Shown here piece after piece: positions 35,072 through 45,251 of a stretch of 64,000 bases of DNA (positions within the stretch are counted from its first letter, which is position 1; the number at the start of each line of letters is the position of its first letter). Both the position numbers and the translations under genes were made by a program. This DNA is from Devosia rhodophyticola (GTDB taxonomy: Bacteria; Pseudomonadota; Alphaproteobacteria; Rhizobiales; Devosiaceae). Location: positions 2,410,001 through 2,474,000 of the forward strand of contig NZ_CP118247.1 in the NCBI RefSeq assembly GCF_028816475.1, given 5' to 3'. The notes under the pieces were generated by a model that was not told the DNA's origin, searched no databases, and saw only the letters and a list, made by a program, of their open reading frames with translations.

Positions 35072-37479
35072 GCGAAGTAGGCCGAGGCAATCAACCCGGC
35101 GACTGCACCGATGTCATTGGCAAGGGTTTCCAGACGCTCGGGCGGCATGTCCTGAGGTTCGGCGATGACCAGTTCAGTGCGCAGTTGCAAGGCCGCCTTG
35201 GCGGCGGGTGACAATTGGCCATTGTCATTGCCGCCGGGCAGCATTTCAATCTGGTTGCCGAGTTCGGCCAATTGGAACAGAACCGAGCGCGGATTGAGCG
35301 GATCGAGCACCAGCAGGTCAACGGCGCTTTGGGCGCCAGCGCTGACTGAATAGCGGCGGCGATGGGTCATGACGCTGTCGCCGATTTCAAGCAGCATTTC
35401 CAGCGAACCATCGGGTGCATCGGGGTCGGTCAGCCAACCCGTTATGCGGGCAATCTGGATGCCGCGTTCAAGCCGTCGGCCCAATTCCAGAAACCGCCAG
35501 CCGACAAAGCGATACATGTTTTCGTGCACGAGGCCGGAAAAGCCGGCGAGTTTACGCAGGATAACCGTCATGGCGCGGGTGGCGTCGTCGCCGGCGCGAA
35601 CGCGTTCGGCGAGTCGTCGGGTGCTCTTTTGCAAGTCGTTAAGAGCCAGCCATCCGTCTGGCGAAAAGCGGTCGCGGATCTGGCTGGCGCTATGAACGGC
35701 GCTGTCGATGGTGGCTAAAAGGCCTGCGGGTAGAGGTTCGTCGGCGTCGACGTCGATGGAAGCCAGATAATCGCGACAATGCTGAAGGATCGGCAGGTCA
35801 GGATTTGAGAGTTCGGCTAACCGGGCGTTGTAAGCGCGCAGGATGCGCACAATAGCTTCGCAACGTTCGGCGTAGCGCCCGAGCCAAATGAGATTGTCGG
35901 CGGCGCGGCTAGGCAGGCTGCCGGGCGAATTGCGCTCCAGCTTGTCGCCATCCTTGGGTAACAGCGAAATCGGATCGACCGGCTTTGAGCTGACCACCCA
36001 GACGTCGGCGGCCTGACCACCGCGCTGCATGGCGATGGCGGCTGTATCAAGGGTTGAGCCGACGCGGGCAAAGCCACCGGGCATTACGGTCCATCCTGCT
36101 TCGGTGCGCGCCGCATAAACCCGCAAAGTGATGGGGCGCGGCTGCAACTTGCCATCGACATAGACGGGCGCGGTCGACAGCTGGACAGGCTCCTGACCGA
36201 CATAATCGGCGCCGTGCGTGCGGATGCGTTCGATCAGGTTGGCGCGGTGTTCAGGCGAAATGGTCGAGCCCAGGGCGGTACCGCGCTGGTCATCAAACGG
36301 CAGGCTGGTTGAAAAGGCCGGGCCAATCATCAAATTATCAAAATTGTCGATGACATAGTCGCGTTCCGATGGCTGTCCGCACCACCAGGTGGCGATTTCG
36401 GGCAGTGCCAAGGGCCTGTCGAGCAGGGCCTTGGCCAACCGGGGCATGAATGCGGCCAAGGCGCGCGTTTCAAGAATGCCGGTGCCCAGAGCGTTGATCA
36501 TGGCGATGGAGCCGTTGCGCAGAGCGTCCACCATTCCGGGAGTGCCGATGCGACTATCGGAACGCAATTCCAGCGGATCGACGAATGATGCGTCCATACG
36601 ACGCCAGAGCACGCTGACCGGTTTGAGACCAGCTACAGTGCGCACCATGACCTGGCCATTATCGATGGTCAGATCTTCGCCTTCGAGTAGCATGAAACCA
36701 AGATAGCGGGCGATATAGGCGTGTTCGAAATAGGTTTCGTTGTGCTGACCCGGCGTGAGGATGCCGACGCGCCCGCCATCCTTGCGGGCATCGGCAAACA
36801 GGGAATCGCGGAAGCTGCGGAAAAACCCGGCAAGTCGATGTACGTTCATGCCTGCATAAACGTCGGACAGGGCGCGGGTCGTGGCCACGCGGTTTTCGAG
36901 GGCGAATCCGGCGCCCGATGGCGCCTGGGTGCGATCACCCAGAACCCACCAATCACCATTTGGGCCACGACCCAACTCGAAAGCGCAAAAATGCAGAAAA
37001 TGGCCGTCGGCGGGTTTGATCCCCATCATCGGTCGCAAGAATTCGCCGTTGCGGGCGATGAGTTCAGGCGGCAGCAGGCCGCGCTCGACAAATTTGTTGT
37101 CGCCGTAAATGTCGGCGACGACGGTTTCAAGCAATTCGGCACGTTCGATCAGACCATTGGAAATCTTTGCCCATTCGGCCTCATCGATCAGCAGTGGAAT
37201 GTGGGCCAGGGGCCATGCGCGTTCCTTGCCTTCGGCACCATCATACTTGCGATAAAATACCCCGGCATCACGCAAATATTGATCGGCGCGCTCAAAGCGT
37301 GCGCCGAGTTCGGTTGGCCCCAGAGCATCAAAGGCCGCCATCAGCGCCGCCCAGCCCGGCCGTACCGAACCATCGGCAGCAATCATCTCGTCGGGTACGC
37401 CCGGTTTGAGGACGTAATCGGCAATCAGGCTGGTGGTGAGCGGCGAATCGGTGCCGCTGGGCTCGGTGTTTGTATCCAT
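35068..37479 (-). CDS. Circularly permuted ATP-grasp fused to alpha-E domain
   Basis: A protein of about 803 residues. The first ~480 residues form the circularly permuted type 2 ATP-grasp unit (DUF404/DUF407; blocks YRKYDGAEGKERAWPLAHIPLLI, GRVGILTPGQHNETYFEHAYIARYLGF, GTGILETRALAAFMPRL). The last ~310 form the all-helical alpha-E domain (DUF403; LIWLGRYAERCEAIVRILRAYNAR, FLELGRRLERGIQIAR). In many bacteria these are two separate genes; here they are fused. The family is predicted to make peptide bonds, with products processed by the neighbouring transglutaminases. MDTNTEPSG (37479) is chosen because it starts just four bases after the upstream stop. Confidence 0.88.
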   Translation of the reverse strand: MDTNTEPSGTDSPLTTSLIADYVLKPGVPDEMIAADGSVRPGWAALMAAFDALGPTELGARFERADQYLRDAGVFYRKYDGAEGKERAWPLAHIPLLIDEAEWAKISNGLIERAELLETVVADIYGDNKFVERGLLPPELIARNGEFLRPMMGIKPADGHFLHFCAFELGRGPNGDWWVLGDRTQAPSGAGFALENRVATTRALSDVYAGMNVHRLAGFFRSFRDSLFADARKDGGRVGILTPGQHNETYFEHAYIARYLGFMLLEGEDLTIDNGQVMVRTVAGLKPVSVLWRRMDASFVDPLELRSDSRIGTPGMVDALRNGSIAMINALGTGILETRALAAFMPRLAKALLDRPLALPEIATWWCGQPSERDYVIDNFDNLMIGPAFSTSLPFDDQRGTALGSTISPEHRANLIERIRTHGADYVGQEPVQLSTAPVYVDGKLQPRPITLRVYAARTEAGWTVMPGGFARVGSTLDTAAIAMQRGGQAADVWVVSSKPVDPISLLPKDGDKLERNSPGSLPSRAADNLIWLGRYAERCEAIVRILRAYNARLAELSNPDLPILQHCRDYLASIDVDADEPLPAGLLATIDSAVHSASQIRDRFSPDGWLALNDLQKSTRRLAERVRAGDDATRAMTVILRKLAGFSGLVHENMYRFVGWRFLELGRRLERGIQIARITGWLTDPDAPDGSLEMLLEIGDSVMTHRRRYSVSAGAQSAVDLLVLDPLNPRSVLFQLAELGNQIEMLPGGNDNGQLSPAAKAALQLRTELVIAEPQDMPPERLETLANDIGAVAGLIASAYFA

Positions 37480-37483
37480 GGCG

Positions 37484-40400
37484 CTAGGTGAAGCTTGCCG
37501 GGCGACGCAGGTCAAGCGTTAGCGGAAATTCGTCCGCAGCCTTTTCAGATGCCATGTCAAATCCGCCCGCCGAATAATTGCGTGGTTCAAAGCGCGCCAG
37601 CCGCCGCGCTTCGGCTTCGTTGCCATTGACGGGGAATGTGTCATAGCTGCGCCCGCCTGGATGGGCGACGTGGTAGACACAGCCGCCGACCGGGCGTCTG
37701 GACCAAAGATCGTAAATATCAAAGACCAATGGCGTGTTGACGGGCAGGCGTGGGTGCAGGCCGGAAGCGGGTTGCCAGGCCTTGAAGCGGACGCCCGCGA
37801 CGGCAACCCCGGCTATGCCCGTGGTGCGCATCGGCACGGGGCGTTTGTTGCAGGCGATCGCATAGCGTTCCGGATTTAGGCCCTCAAGCTTGACCTGCAG
37901 GCGTTCAACTGAGGAATCAACGAAACGGACGGTTCCACCAATGGCACCCTGTTCGCCCATGACGTGCCATGGCTCAAGGGCCTGACGTAGTTCCAGTTTC
38001 ATCCCCTCATATTCAACCTCGCCGCAGAAGGGGAAGCGAAACTCGAGTTGAGCCTTGAACCAGGCCGGATCAACGGCAAAGCCTGAACGATTGAGGTCGG
38101 CCAGCACGTCCAGAAAATCCTGCCAGACATAGTGGGGCAGCATAAACCGGTCATGCAGCGTAGTACCCCAGCGGGTAAAACTGCCAGCCAATGGATCGGC
38201 CCAGTAGCGAGCGATCAATGCCCGGATCAGCACTTGCTGGGCCAGCGACATGCGGGCATTGGGCGGCATTTCAAAACCGCGAAATTCGACCAGCCCAAGG
38301 CGCCCGGTCGGCCCATCGGGGGAGAATAGCTTGTCGATGCAGATTTCGGCGCGGTGCGTGTTGCCGGTAACGTCAGTCAACAGATTGCGGAACAGGCGGT
38401 CGGTCAGCCACGGCGATGGACTTTGGCCCTGTCCGGGTGCTGGCACCTGGGCCATGGCGATTTCGAGTTCGTAAAGACTATCGTGGCGGGCCTCGTCAAA
38501 GCGGGGGGCCTGGCTGGTGGGGCCGATGAAAAGCCCCGAAAACAGGTAGGACATGGCCGGATGGCGCTGCCAATGCAGCACCAGTGATTTCAAGAGGTCT
38601 GGTCGACGCAGGAACGGGCTATCATTGGGTGTGGCACCGCCGACAACCACATGATTGCCGCCACCGGTGCCCGTGTGGCGACCATCGATCATGAATTTAT
38701 CAGCGCCCAGCCGACAATTGCGCGCCTCCTCGTAAATCGCGGTGGTGGTGGCGACGCAATCGTCCCAATTGGAGGCGGGGTGAATATTGACCTCAATAAC
38801 GCCGGGATCGGGGGCGACACGGATGACATTGAGCCGGGGATCATGCGGCGGGCCGTAACCTTCGAGATGCACAGGAAGGTGGATGGCCCTGGCGGCCGCT
38901 TCGGTGGCGGCGACCAGTTCGAGATAATCTTCGAGCTTTTCGACAGGAGGCAGAAAAACGCAAAGGCGGTCCTCGCGCACCTCAACGGTGACGGCGGTGC
39001 GCACCTCGCCTTCAATTTCACTGATTTCCTGCTCGGTGCGATCCTGCTGTTCTGTGGCCGCAGTAAAGGACGCGGTCGCCTGCGCGCGCGGATCGGCGGC
39101 AACGCCGGGTTCACGATGCGTTGGATGTTGGAGCAGAGATCGGGGGTCGGGCAAGTCGCCGCGCGCTTCGCCGGGGTCCTGCTGGACCACGTGAGGAAAT
39201 TCGGTGGCGTTGAGGTGTTTCAGCGCGGCCAAGGGCAAGCGGTAGCCGGCAGCGCTATCGCCGGGGGCCAGGAACAGTTTTCCGCGCCGGGTTTTCCACA
39301 TTTCGGTGAGCCATGGGCTGGAGGCTTGAGCGTTCCAGCGCTGGACCGGCAGCACATAGCCGGTGGGGCTGGTCAGGCCACGTTCAAACACTTTGGCAAT
39401 GCGGGCGCGCGCTTCGGGATCGGCCAGTTCGGAATTGGCCGGGTCAACATTTGGCGGCAGATTGGCTTCGCGCAGCAGCCATTCGCCGGGGTCCTCATAG
39501 GCCGCGGCAATGGTTTCGCCGGTCAGGCCAAGGTTCGTTGCAAAAGCTGCAAGAAACGCCTTGGCATCATCGGGTTTGGCTGCGGTCTTTTCGCCTTCGC
39601 GGGCGATCAGTTTGGGGTCGGACCAGACGGGCTTGCCGTCGACGCGCCAATAAAGCGAGAAGGTCCAGCGGGGCAGGGTTTCGCCGGGATACCATTTGCC
39701 CTGGCCATAGTGAAGGAGCCCTGCCGGGGCGAAGCGCTCGCGAAGCCGGCGGATCAAGGTATCGGCCAGCGCCCGTTTGGTGGGGCCGACCGCATCGGTA
39801 TTCCACTCGCCACTTTCAAAATCATCCACCGACACAAATGTGGGTTCGCCACCCATGGTCAGGCGTACATCGTGATCGGCGAGGTTTTTGTCGACTTGGT
39901 GGCCCAACGTATTGAGAGCGTTCCAGTCCTCGTCGGAAAAAGGTTTGGTGATGCGCGGGTGCTCGGCGACGCGATCAACGCGCATGTCAAAATTGAAGTC
40001 GACATTGGCAAAGCTGGCGAGGCCCGAGATCGGGGCGGCGTTGCGATAATGTGGGGTGGCAGCGAGCGGGACGTGGCTTTCGCCGGTCAGAAGGCCCGAG
40101 GTGGGGTCAAGTCCAATCCATCCGGCACCGGGCAGATAGACCTCGCACCAGGCATGCAGGTCGGTGAAGTCATGGTCGGTTCCGGCAGGACCATCGAGCG
40201 ACACCAGATCGGGTTTGAGCTGAATGAGATAGCCCGAAACAAAGCGGGCAGCGAGGCCAAGGTGGCGCAGGGTTTGCACCAGCAGCCAGGAAGAATCCCG
40301 GCAGGAACCCCTGGCCGCGCTCAGTGTTTCTTCAGGCGTCCAGACGCCGGTTTCCATGCGCACGATATAATTGACGTGTTGCTGGATCGAGGCGTTGATG

Positions 40401-40840
40401 GCTGTGACGAAATTGACGGTGTTCATTGGCGTTCGGTCGATGCCGGCAAGGAAGCTGGTCAGCAGGGGGCCTGCGGGTTCGGGCACCATATAGATCGACA
40501 AATCCTGCCGAACGTCTTCGGGATAGAGGAACGGCCAGATTTCGGCACTTTCCTCAACGAAAAAATCGAAGGGATTGTAGACCGACATGTCGGCCACCAG
40601 ATCGACTTCGATCTTGAGTTCGGTCACCGGCTCAGGAAACACAAACCGCGACATGTAATTGCCGTAGGGATCTTGCTGGACATTGACGAAATGATCGGAC
40701 GGGGTGACGCGCAGGGAATGGCTCAAGACCTTGGTCTTGCTGTGGGGCGCGGGTTGCAGCCGGATGATCTGGGGCTGAAGGTAAACGGGTCGGTCGTACC
40801 GATAATGGGTCAGATGATAGACGGCGGCTTTAATTGACAT
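37484..40840 (-). CDS. Large transglutaminase-DUF2126 protein
   Basis: A protein of about 1118 residues. The N-terminal ~280 residues are a transglutaminase module (Cys in [15 protein letters not shown], His in DLHAWCEVY, Asp in GLDPTSG); the remainder is DUF2126, with [44 protein letters not shown] and the [29 protein letters not shown] end block. DUF2126 proteins occur with ATP-grasp/alpha-E genes in a widespread but uncharacterised amide-bond system. MSIKAA (40840) is the standard start. It is the first gene of the three-gene minus-strand unit. Confidence 0.9.
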   Translation of the reverse strand: MSIKAAVYHLTHYRYDRPVYLQPQIIRLQPAPHSKTKVLSHSLRVTPSDHFVNVQQDPYGNYMSRFVFPEPVTELKIEVDLVADMSVYNPFDFFVEESAEIWPFLYPEDVRQDLSIYMVPEPAGPLLTSFLAGIDRTPMNTVNFVTAINASIQQHVNYIVRMETGVWTPEETLSAARGSCRDSSWLLVQTLRHLGLAARFVSGYLIQLKPDLVSLDGPAGTDHDFTDLHAWCEVYLPGAGWIGLDPTSGLLTGESHVPLAATPHYRNAAPISGLASFANVDFNFDMRVDRVAEHPRITKPFSDEDWNALNTLGHQVDKNLADHDVRLTMGGEPTFVSVDDFESGEWNTDAVGPTKRALADTLIRRLRERFAPAGLLHYGQGKWYPGETLPRWTFSLYWRVDGKPVWSDPKLIAREGEKTAAKPDDAKAFLAAFATNLGLTGETIAAAYEDPGEWLLREANLPPNVDPANSELADPEARARIAKVFERGLTSPTGYVLPVQRWNAQASSPWLTEMWKTRRGKLFLAPGDSAAGYRLPLAALKHLNATEFPHVVQQDPGEARGDLPDPRSLLQHPTHREPGVAADPRAQATASFTAATEQQDRTEQEISEIEGEVRTAVTVEVREDRLCVFLPPVEKLEDYLELVAATEAAARAIHLPVHLEGYGPPHDPRLNVIRVAPDPGVIEVNIHPASNWDDCVATTTAIYEEARNCRLGADKFMIDGRHTGTGGGNHVVVGGATPNDSPFLRRPDLLKSLVLHWQRHPAMSYLFSGLFIGPTSQAPRFDEARHDSLYELEIAMAQVPAPGQGQSPSPWLTDRLFRNLLTDVTGNTHRAEICIDKLFSPDGPTGRLGLVEFRGFEMPPNARMSLAQQVLIRALIARYWADPLAGSFTRWGTTLHDRFMLPHYVWQDFLDVLADLNRSGFAVDPAWFKAQLEFRFPFCGEVEYEGMKLELRQALEPWHVMGEQGAIGGTVRFVDSSVERLQVKLEGLNPERYAIACNKRPVPMRTTGIAGVAVAGVRFKAWQPASGLHPRLPVNTPLVFDIYDLWSRRPVGGCVYHVAHPGGRSYDTFPVNGNEAEARRLARFEPRNYSAGGFDMASEKAADEFPLTLDLRRPASFT

Positions 40841-41208
40841 GCCTGGGCGTCTCTCGCTGTAAGGGCCACAATTTCGACTTCCCAAGCCAGCTTATCCCGA
40901 GTTTTGGCAGTGCGATAGGCTTTGTGCACGGTACCGGCGTGCAATCGACCAAGAGGACGCATCGAGCCTGTCGTTGATTGGGCGGCATAGCGGGTGTCTC
41001 GTCGTCCGGGTTACCCAGGTGTGGGTCAACGGATTGACTTCACTAGGGTTTTTGCCAGAGATCCGATTATCGGGAGCGCTACAGTTTAGAGTTCTTCTAA
41101 ACTATTGAATTTATTATTGATTTTTAATGTTGATATTGTTAGTCCGCTTTCAAGTGATGCCCCTGATGGGCTTGGAATGGCGTTTTATACTAGATCTGGA
41201 GTTGCAAG
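40841..41208. other. 368-base regulatory gap between DUF2126 and the iron operon
   Basis: No gene visible. The last 130 bases are AT-rich and hold the Irr-type box at 41085-41101 and a possible -10 (TATACT, 41186-41191) 18 bases before the imelysin GTG. The first half may carry the promoter of the divergent DUF2126 operon, but I cannot pick one out. Confidence 0.5.
41085..41101. promoter_or_regulatory. Irr (ICE) box-like palindrome upstream of the imelysin operon
   Basis: TTTAGAG-TTC-TTCTAAA differs in one base from the iron control element TTTAGAA-N3-TTCTAAA bound by Irr in Hyphomicrobiales. As a palindrome it extends to AGTTTAGA / TCTAAACT with a five-base spacer (41083-41103). It lies about 110 bases before the first gene of a predicted iron-uptake operon. 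Confidence 0.65.
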
Positions 41209-42471
41209 GTGACGTTACAAACCCGAGGCCTGTTGGCCTCCATGAGCTTGGCGCTGGGCCTGTTTACCGCGCCGGTGGCGGTTTTGGCGCAGGAGGCCAA
41301 TGTTGAGGGCGTTCTGGCCACCTATGCCGATATTGCACAGGCCGGATATGAAGATGCGCTGGGCAAGGCCATGGCGCTTGAAGTGGCGGTTGATGCGTTG
41401 ATTGCATCGCCAAGCGAAGAGACATTGGCCGCAGCTCGCGAGGCCTGGAAGGCGTCGCGCCCCGCCTATCAGCAGACCGAGGCGTATCGGTTTGGCAACC
41501 CGCTGGTCGATGCCTGGGAAGGGCGGGTCAATGCCTGGCCACTCGATGAGGGTTTGATTGATTATGTCGATGCGAGCTATGGCGCCGAGAGCGACACAAA
41601 TTCGCTCTACACGGCCAATGTCATCGCCAATACCTCGCTGATGGTCGATGGTGTCAGCGTTGATGCCAGCAATATTACCCCGAACTTCCTGCAGAACGAT
41701 TTGCAGGAAGCCGGTGGGATCGAATCCAATGTGGCGACTGGCTATCACGCCATTGAATTCCTGCTTTGGGGGCAGGACCTCAATGGCACGGGACCGGGGG
41801 CGGGGACGCGGCCTGCCACTGACTATTCAACCGCACCAAACGCCGATCGGCGCGCTGCTTATCTCAAGGCTGCCACGAGCCTGTTGGTAAGCGATCTGCA
41901 AGAAATGGCAGGCGGGTGGCAAGCTGATGGCGCGGCGCGGGCGGCCCTGCCCAATCTCGGCATTTCGGCCATTCTGACGGGTATGGGGTCGCTGTCGTTT
42001 GGTGAACTGGCAGGCCAGCGCATGAAACTGGGCCTGTTGTTGCATGATCCCGAAGAAGAGCATGACTGCTTTTCCGATACCACGGCGACCTCGTATCTTA
42101 ATGATGGTATCGGGGTGCGCAATGTTTACCTCGGCAACTATGTCCGCACCGATGGCAGTCAAGTGGATGGGGCGTCGGTTTCCGATCTGGTCGCCGCCAA
42201 AGACCCTGCGCTTGACGCCGAAATCAGGGCACTTCTCGATGATAGTGTCAACAAGCTGCAGGTGCTGGTTGATCGGGCTGCGGGCGGAGAAGCCTACGAT
42301 CAGCAGATCGGGGAAGGCAATGAGGCGGGTAATGCAGCTGTGCAGGCGGCAATTGATGCGCTGATGGCTCAGACGCGGGGCGTTGAGCGGGCCGTTTCGT
42401 TGCTCGATTTGGCCAATGTGTCGATTGAGGACAGCGATAGCCTGTCCAATCCGGATGCTGTTTTCCAATAG
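41209..42471 (+). CDS. Imelysin-family periplasmic iron-uptake protein
   Basis: A 420-residue secreted protein with signal peptide about 1-27 (cut near VLA-QE) and an imelysin (peptidase M75 / EfeO-IrpA) domain. The family signature GxHxxE is present as GYHAIEF (178-184). These proteins bind iron or heme in the periplasm. GTG start with GGAG seven bases upstream. First gene of a four-gene operon (imelysin, di-heme oxidoreductase, imelysin-like, DUF1513), a known iron-responsive arrangement. Confidence 0.9.
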   Translation: MTLQTRGLLASMSLALGLFTAPVAVLAQEANVEGVLATYADIAQAGYEDALGKAMALEVAVDALIASPSEETLAAAREAWKASRPAYQQTEAYRFGNPLVDAWEGRVNAWPLDEGLIDYVDASYGAESDTNSLYTANVIANTSLMVDGVSVDASNITPNFLQNDLQEAGGIESNVATGYHAIEFLLWGQDLNGTGPGAGTRPATDYSTAPNADRRAAYLKAATSLLVSDLQEMAGGWQADGAARAALPNLGISAILTGMGSLSFGELAGQRMKLGLLLHDPEEEHDCFSDTTATSYLNDGIGVRNVYLGNYVRTDGSQVDGASVSDLVAAKDPALDAEIRALLDDSVNKLQVLVDRAAGGEAYDQQIGEGNEAGNAAVQAAIDALMAQTRGVERAVSLLDLANVSIEDSDSLSNPDAVFQ

Positions 42472-42632
42472 CGATATGTGACAGGTGGGCTGGTCTCACC
42501 GGCCCATCATGCGTCGATCCGGCGCAAGTTTATGGGCGGAGCAGGCATTGCGCCAGCGCAACGCCCGGGGATAGAAAATTGCAACCGACGGGGCAAAGCT
42601 GACCCTTTGGGCGTTTTGAGGATCATGGGCCG

Positions 42633-44141
42633 ATGCAAGTTCGTTTGACATTATTGTTGGCGGCAACGCTGATGTCGGGGATTGTGCTGGCGCAGGACAA
42701 TTTCGGGGTGCGCGGCGATCTGTCGGCCAAGGATCTGGCGCGTGTGCGTGCGGTAACGGCGCCAACGACCGATTTCAGCAAAGCCGAAAAGTTCGAGAAC
42801 ATGCAGGCGGGTGCTGCAACTACCAAGAAGGTGGTGGATGCCAATGTCTATTCGCACTTTCAGGCCAATCTGAGTTTTGCGCAGCAGGCAGATTTCGGGG
42901 TAGGGGATGCGTTGTTCCGAAAACTCTGGATATCAGCGCCCTCCTCAACGCAAGCATCGGACGGGTTGGGTCCGCTGTTCAATTCGCGGGCCTGTCAGAG
43001 TTGCCATGTCAAGGATGGTCGCGGGCATGCACCGAGTCCTGATGAAGTAGCGGAATCCATGTTCCTGCGCCTTTCGGTGCCACCGGGTGACAAGGACACG
43101 CGGCAATCACTTGATGGTATTTTTGCGGGCGAAGTGGGCGACCCTACCTATGGCACGCAATTGCAGAATTTTGCCGTCGGTGGCCTGTCTGCCGAGGGGC
43201 GCATGGCAATCGATTATACCGATCTGCCGGAAACGCTTGGTGATGGGAGCGTGTTAACGCTGCGCAATCCGCACTATTCGGTCAGCGATCTTGGCTATGG
43301 GGCAATGGCGGACAATGTGATGCTCTCGCCTCGGGTGGCGCCGCCCATGATCGGGTTGGGGTTGGTTGAACAGATTCCGGCTGAGGATATTTTGGTGCAC
43401 GCGGACCCGGCTGATAGTGACAGCGATGGCATATCCGGCAAGGCCAACTACACAATTGAACCAGTGAGCCAGACAGTGATGTTGGGCCGGTTCGGCTGGA
43501 AGGCCGGGATGGCCACAATCCGCTCGCAGGCGGCCGCAGCCTTTGCAGGCGACATCGGTATTGCGACGCCTTTGGTCAACAAGCCATTTGGTGACTGCAC
43601 CAGCAACCAGGCGGCCTGCCTGGCAATGCCGACGGGCGAACAGGTCCGGCTTGGTGTTTCCGAAGCACCGGACCCGGTATTGGACATGGTGACGGCCTAT
43701 TCGCAAACGCTGGGCGTGCCCGAGCGACGCAAGGTCGATGATCCACAGGTCTTGCTTGGCAAGCAGGCGTTTTACCAAGCAGGATGTGCTTCCTGTCATG
43801 TGCCAAAATTCGTGACCTCGCGTGATGCCGATAGCGCGCATAAATTTCAACTGATCTGGCCCTATTCGGATTTCTTGCTGCACGACATGGGCGAGGGTCT
43901 GGCCGATCACCGGCCCGAGGGGCTGGCGGACGGCTATGAATGGCGCACGCCGCCGCTTTGGGGGATAGGCCTGAGCGAAACTGTTGCCGGGCAAGAGCAG
44001 TTTTTGCACGATGGACGGGCGCGTAGCCTGAGCGAAGCAATCCTGTGGCACGGCGGTGAAGGGCAGGTGGCGCGTGATAATTTTGCCAAACTGTCGGCGT
44101 CGACTCGCGATGATCTGATTGCTTTTCTGGAGTCGCTGTGA
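42633..44141 (+). CDS. Di-heme oxidoreductase (DUF1111, thiol oxidoreductase type)
   Basis: A 502-residue periplasmic protein: signal peptide about 1-21 (VLA-Q), then two c-type heme sites, CQSCH (121-125) and CASCH (385-389), in a DUF1111 frame with the usual LGPLFNSRACQSCHVKDGRG and RTPPLWGIGL blocks and the final LHDGRARSLSEAILWHGGE. Relatives sit with imelysins and may oxidise or reduce iron or its ligands during uptake. The stop overlaps the next start. Confidence 0.9.
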   Translation: MQVRLTLLLAATLMSGIVLAQDNFGVRGDLSAKDLARVRAVTAPTTDFSKAEKFENMQAGAATTKKVVDANVYSHFQANLSFAQQADFGVGDALFRKLWISAPSSTQASDGLGPLFNSRACQSCHVKDGRGHAPSPDEVAESMFLRLSVPPGDKDTRQSLDGIFAGEVGDPTYGTQLQNFAVGGLSAEGRMAIDYTDLPETLGDGSVLTLRNPHYSVSDLGYGAMADNVMLSPRVAPPMIGLGLVEQIPAEDILVHADPADSDSDGISGKANYTIEPVSQTVMLGRFGWKAGMATIRSQAAAAFAGDIGIATPLVNKPFGDCTSNQAACLAMPTGEQVRLGVSEAPDPVLDMVTAYSQTLGVPERRKVDDPQVLLGKQAFYQAGCASCHVPKFVTSRDADSAHKFQLIWPYSDFLLHDMGEGLADHRPEGLADGYEWRTPPLWGIGLSETVAGQEQFLHDGRARSLSEAILWHGGEGQVARDNFAKLSASTRDDLIAFLESL

Positions 44142-45250
44142 TGCGCAAAATCCTGGTTTTGCTGATGCTGACAATGGTGGCGCCGGTAATGGCGCAGGAA
44201 GGCAAATTGCCGCCACCCAATGCCGAAGCGGCAAAATATCCGCTGGTGACGCGGTCCAGTGTTCTGGAGCGTGCTGTCAATGACGTGATCCGGCCGGCGT
44301 TTCAAAATTTCAAGGACAAGACCGACGCCATGACCGTGGCGATGGACGGGCTTTGCGTGGCGCCCAGTAGTCCCAATCTGGATGATGCAAAACTGGCTTT
44401 TGCAGATGTGGTTGATGCCTATTCGCGGGTCGAGTTCTTCACGATCGGGCCATTGGGGCGGGACAATCGAGCCGAGAGGATCTTTTTCTGGCCCGATCGC
44501 AAAGGCATTGGCTTGCGACAAGTGCAGCAAGTGTTGGCCCAAGAGGATGAGACAGCGACGACGCCCGATGGTCTGACCAGCAAAAGTGTGGCCGTTCAGG
44601 GGCTGGGAGCGTTGGAGTTTGTGCTTTATGGGACCGGTAACGATACCCTAACCAGCACGGACGGCGACTTTCGCTGCCGGTTCGGTTTGGCAATCAGCAA
44701 GAGCCTTGCCAATATCGGGTCTGAACTGGTGGTTGACTGGATGGCAAGTGATGGGATTGCAACCCATTTGATGGAACCACGCGAGGACTACGCCGACTAT
44801 CGCACCAAGATCGAGGCACTCGAGGAGCTTGTTGGTTTCATGTCGCACGGAATGGAGGCCATCAGGGATACACGGCTGTTGCCGTTTATCGGGCGCGAGG
44901 GAGCGCCTAAGCCCAGGTTGGCGCCTTTTTGGCGGTCGGGACTGACGATGGCGGCGGTGCAGGCCAATATCGAGGGATTGCAGACTCTTTTTGAGAAGTC
45001 GCAGATTGCTGACGCCGTGGGGCCGACCGACATGGGGTTGCGTGCTTCGGTTGAGTTTGAATTCGCCAATGCTTTTCGTGCTGTTGATCTTGTTTCGTTG
45101 CCGGTTGATCAGGCCGTAACACGGAGCAAGCAAATGTCGGCGCTCAATTATCTGGTAATTGTCACGCAGTCGCTGCAGACGGTATTTGGTGAACAATTGT
45201 CAGCAGCGCTTTCGCTTTCGGTTGGGTTTTCAGCGCTGGATGGTGACTGA
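44141..45250 (+). CDS. Second imelysin-like protein, without the GxHxxE histidine
   Basis: A protein of about 369 residues with signal peptide 1-18 (PVMA-QE) and an imelysin-type helical domain. Where the first imelysin has GYHAIEF, this one has GLGALEF (154-160): the Glu remains but the His is replaced by Gly, so iron binding may differ. ATG 44141 overlaps the preceding TGA and has GGAG eight bases upstream (a GTG one codon earlier is the alternative). Third gene of the iron operon. Confidence 0.85.
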   Translation: MRKILVLLMLTMVAPVMAQEGKLPPPNAEAAKYPLVTRSSVLERAVNDVIRPAFQNFKDKTDAMTVAMDGLCVAPSSPNLDDAKLAFADVVDAYSRVEFFTIGPLGRDNRAERIFFWPDRKGIGLRQVQQVLAQEDETATTPDGLTSKSVAVQGLGALEFVLYGTGNDTLTSTDGDFRCRFGLAISKSLANIGSELVVDWMASDGIATHLMEPREDYADYRTKIEALEELVGFMSHGMEAIRDTRLLPFIGREGAPKPRLAPFWRSGLTMAAVQANIEGLQTLFEKSQIADAVGPTDMGLRASVEFEFANAFRAVDLVSLPVDQAVTRSKQMSALNYLVIVTQSLQTVFGEQLSAALSLSVGFSALDGD

Positions 45251-45251
45251 C

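Noticed and set aside
38651..40837. 728-codon open frame antisense to the DUF2126 gene
   Set aside because: It mirrors a well-supported gene; its Gly/Ala/Arg-rich composition is what reverse-strand codons of a GC-rich gene give, and it shows no family motif.
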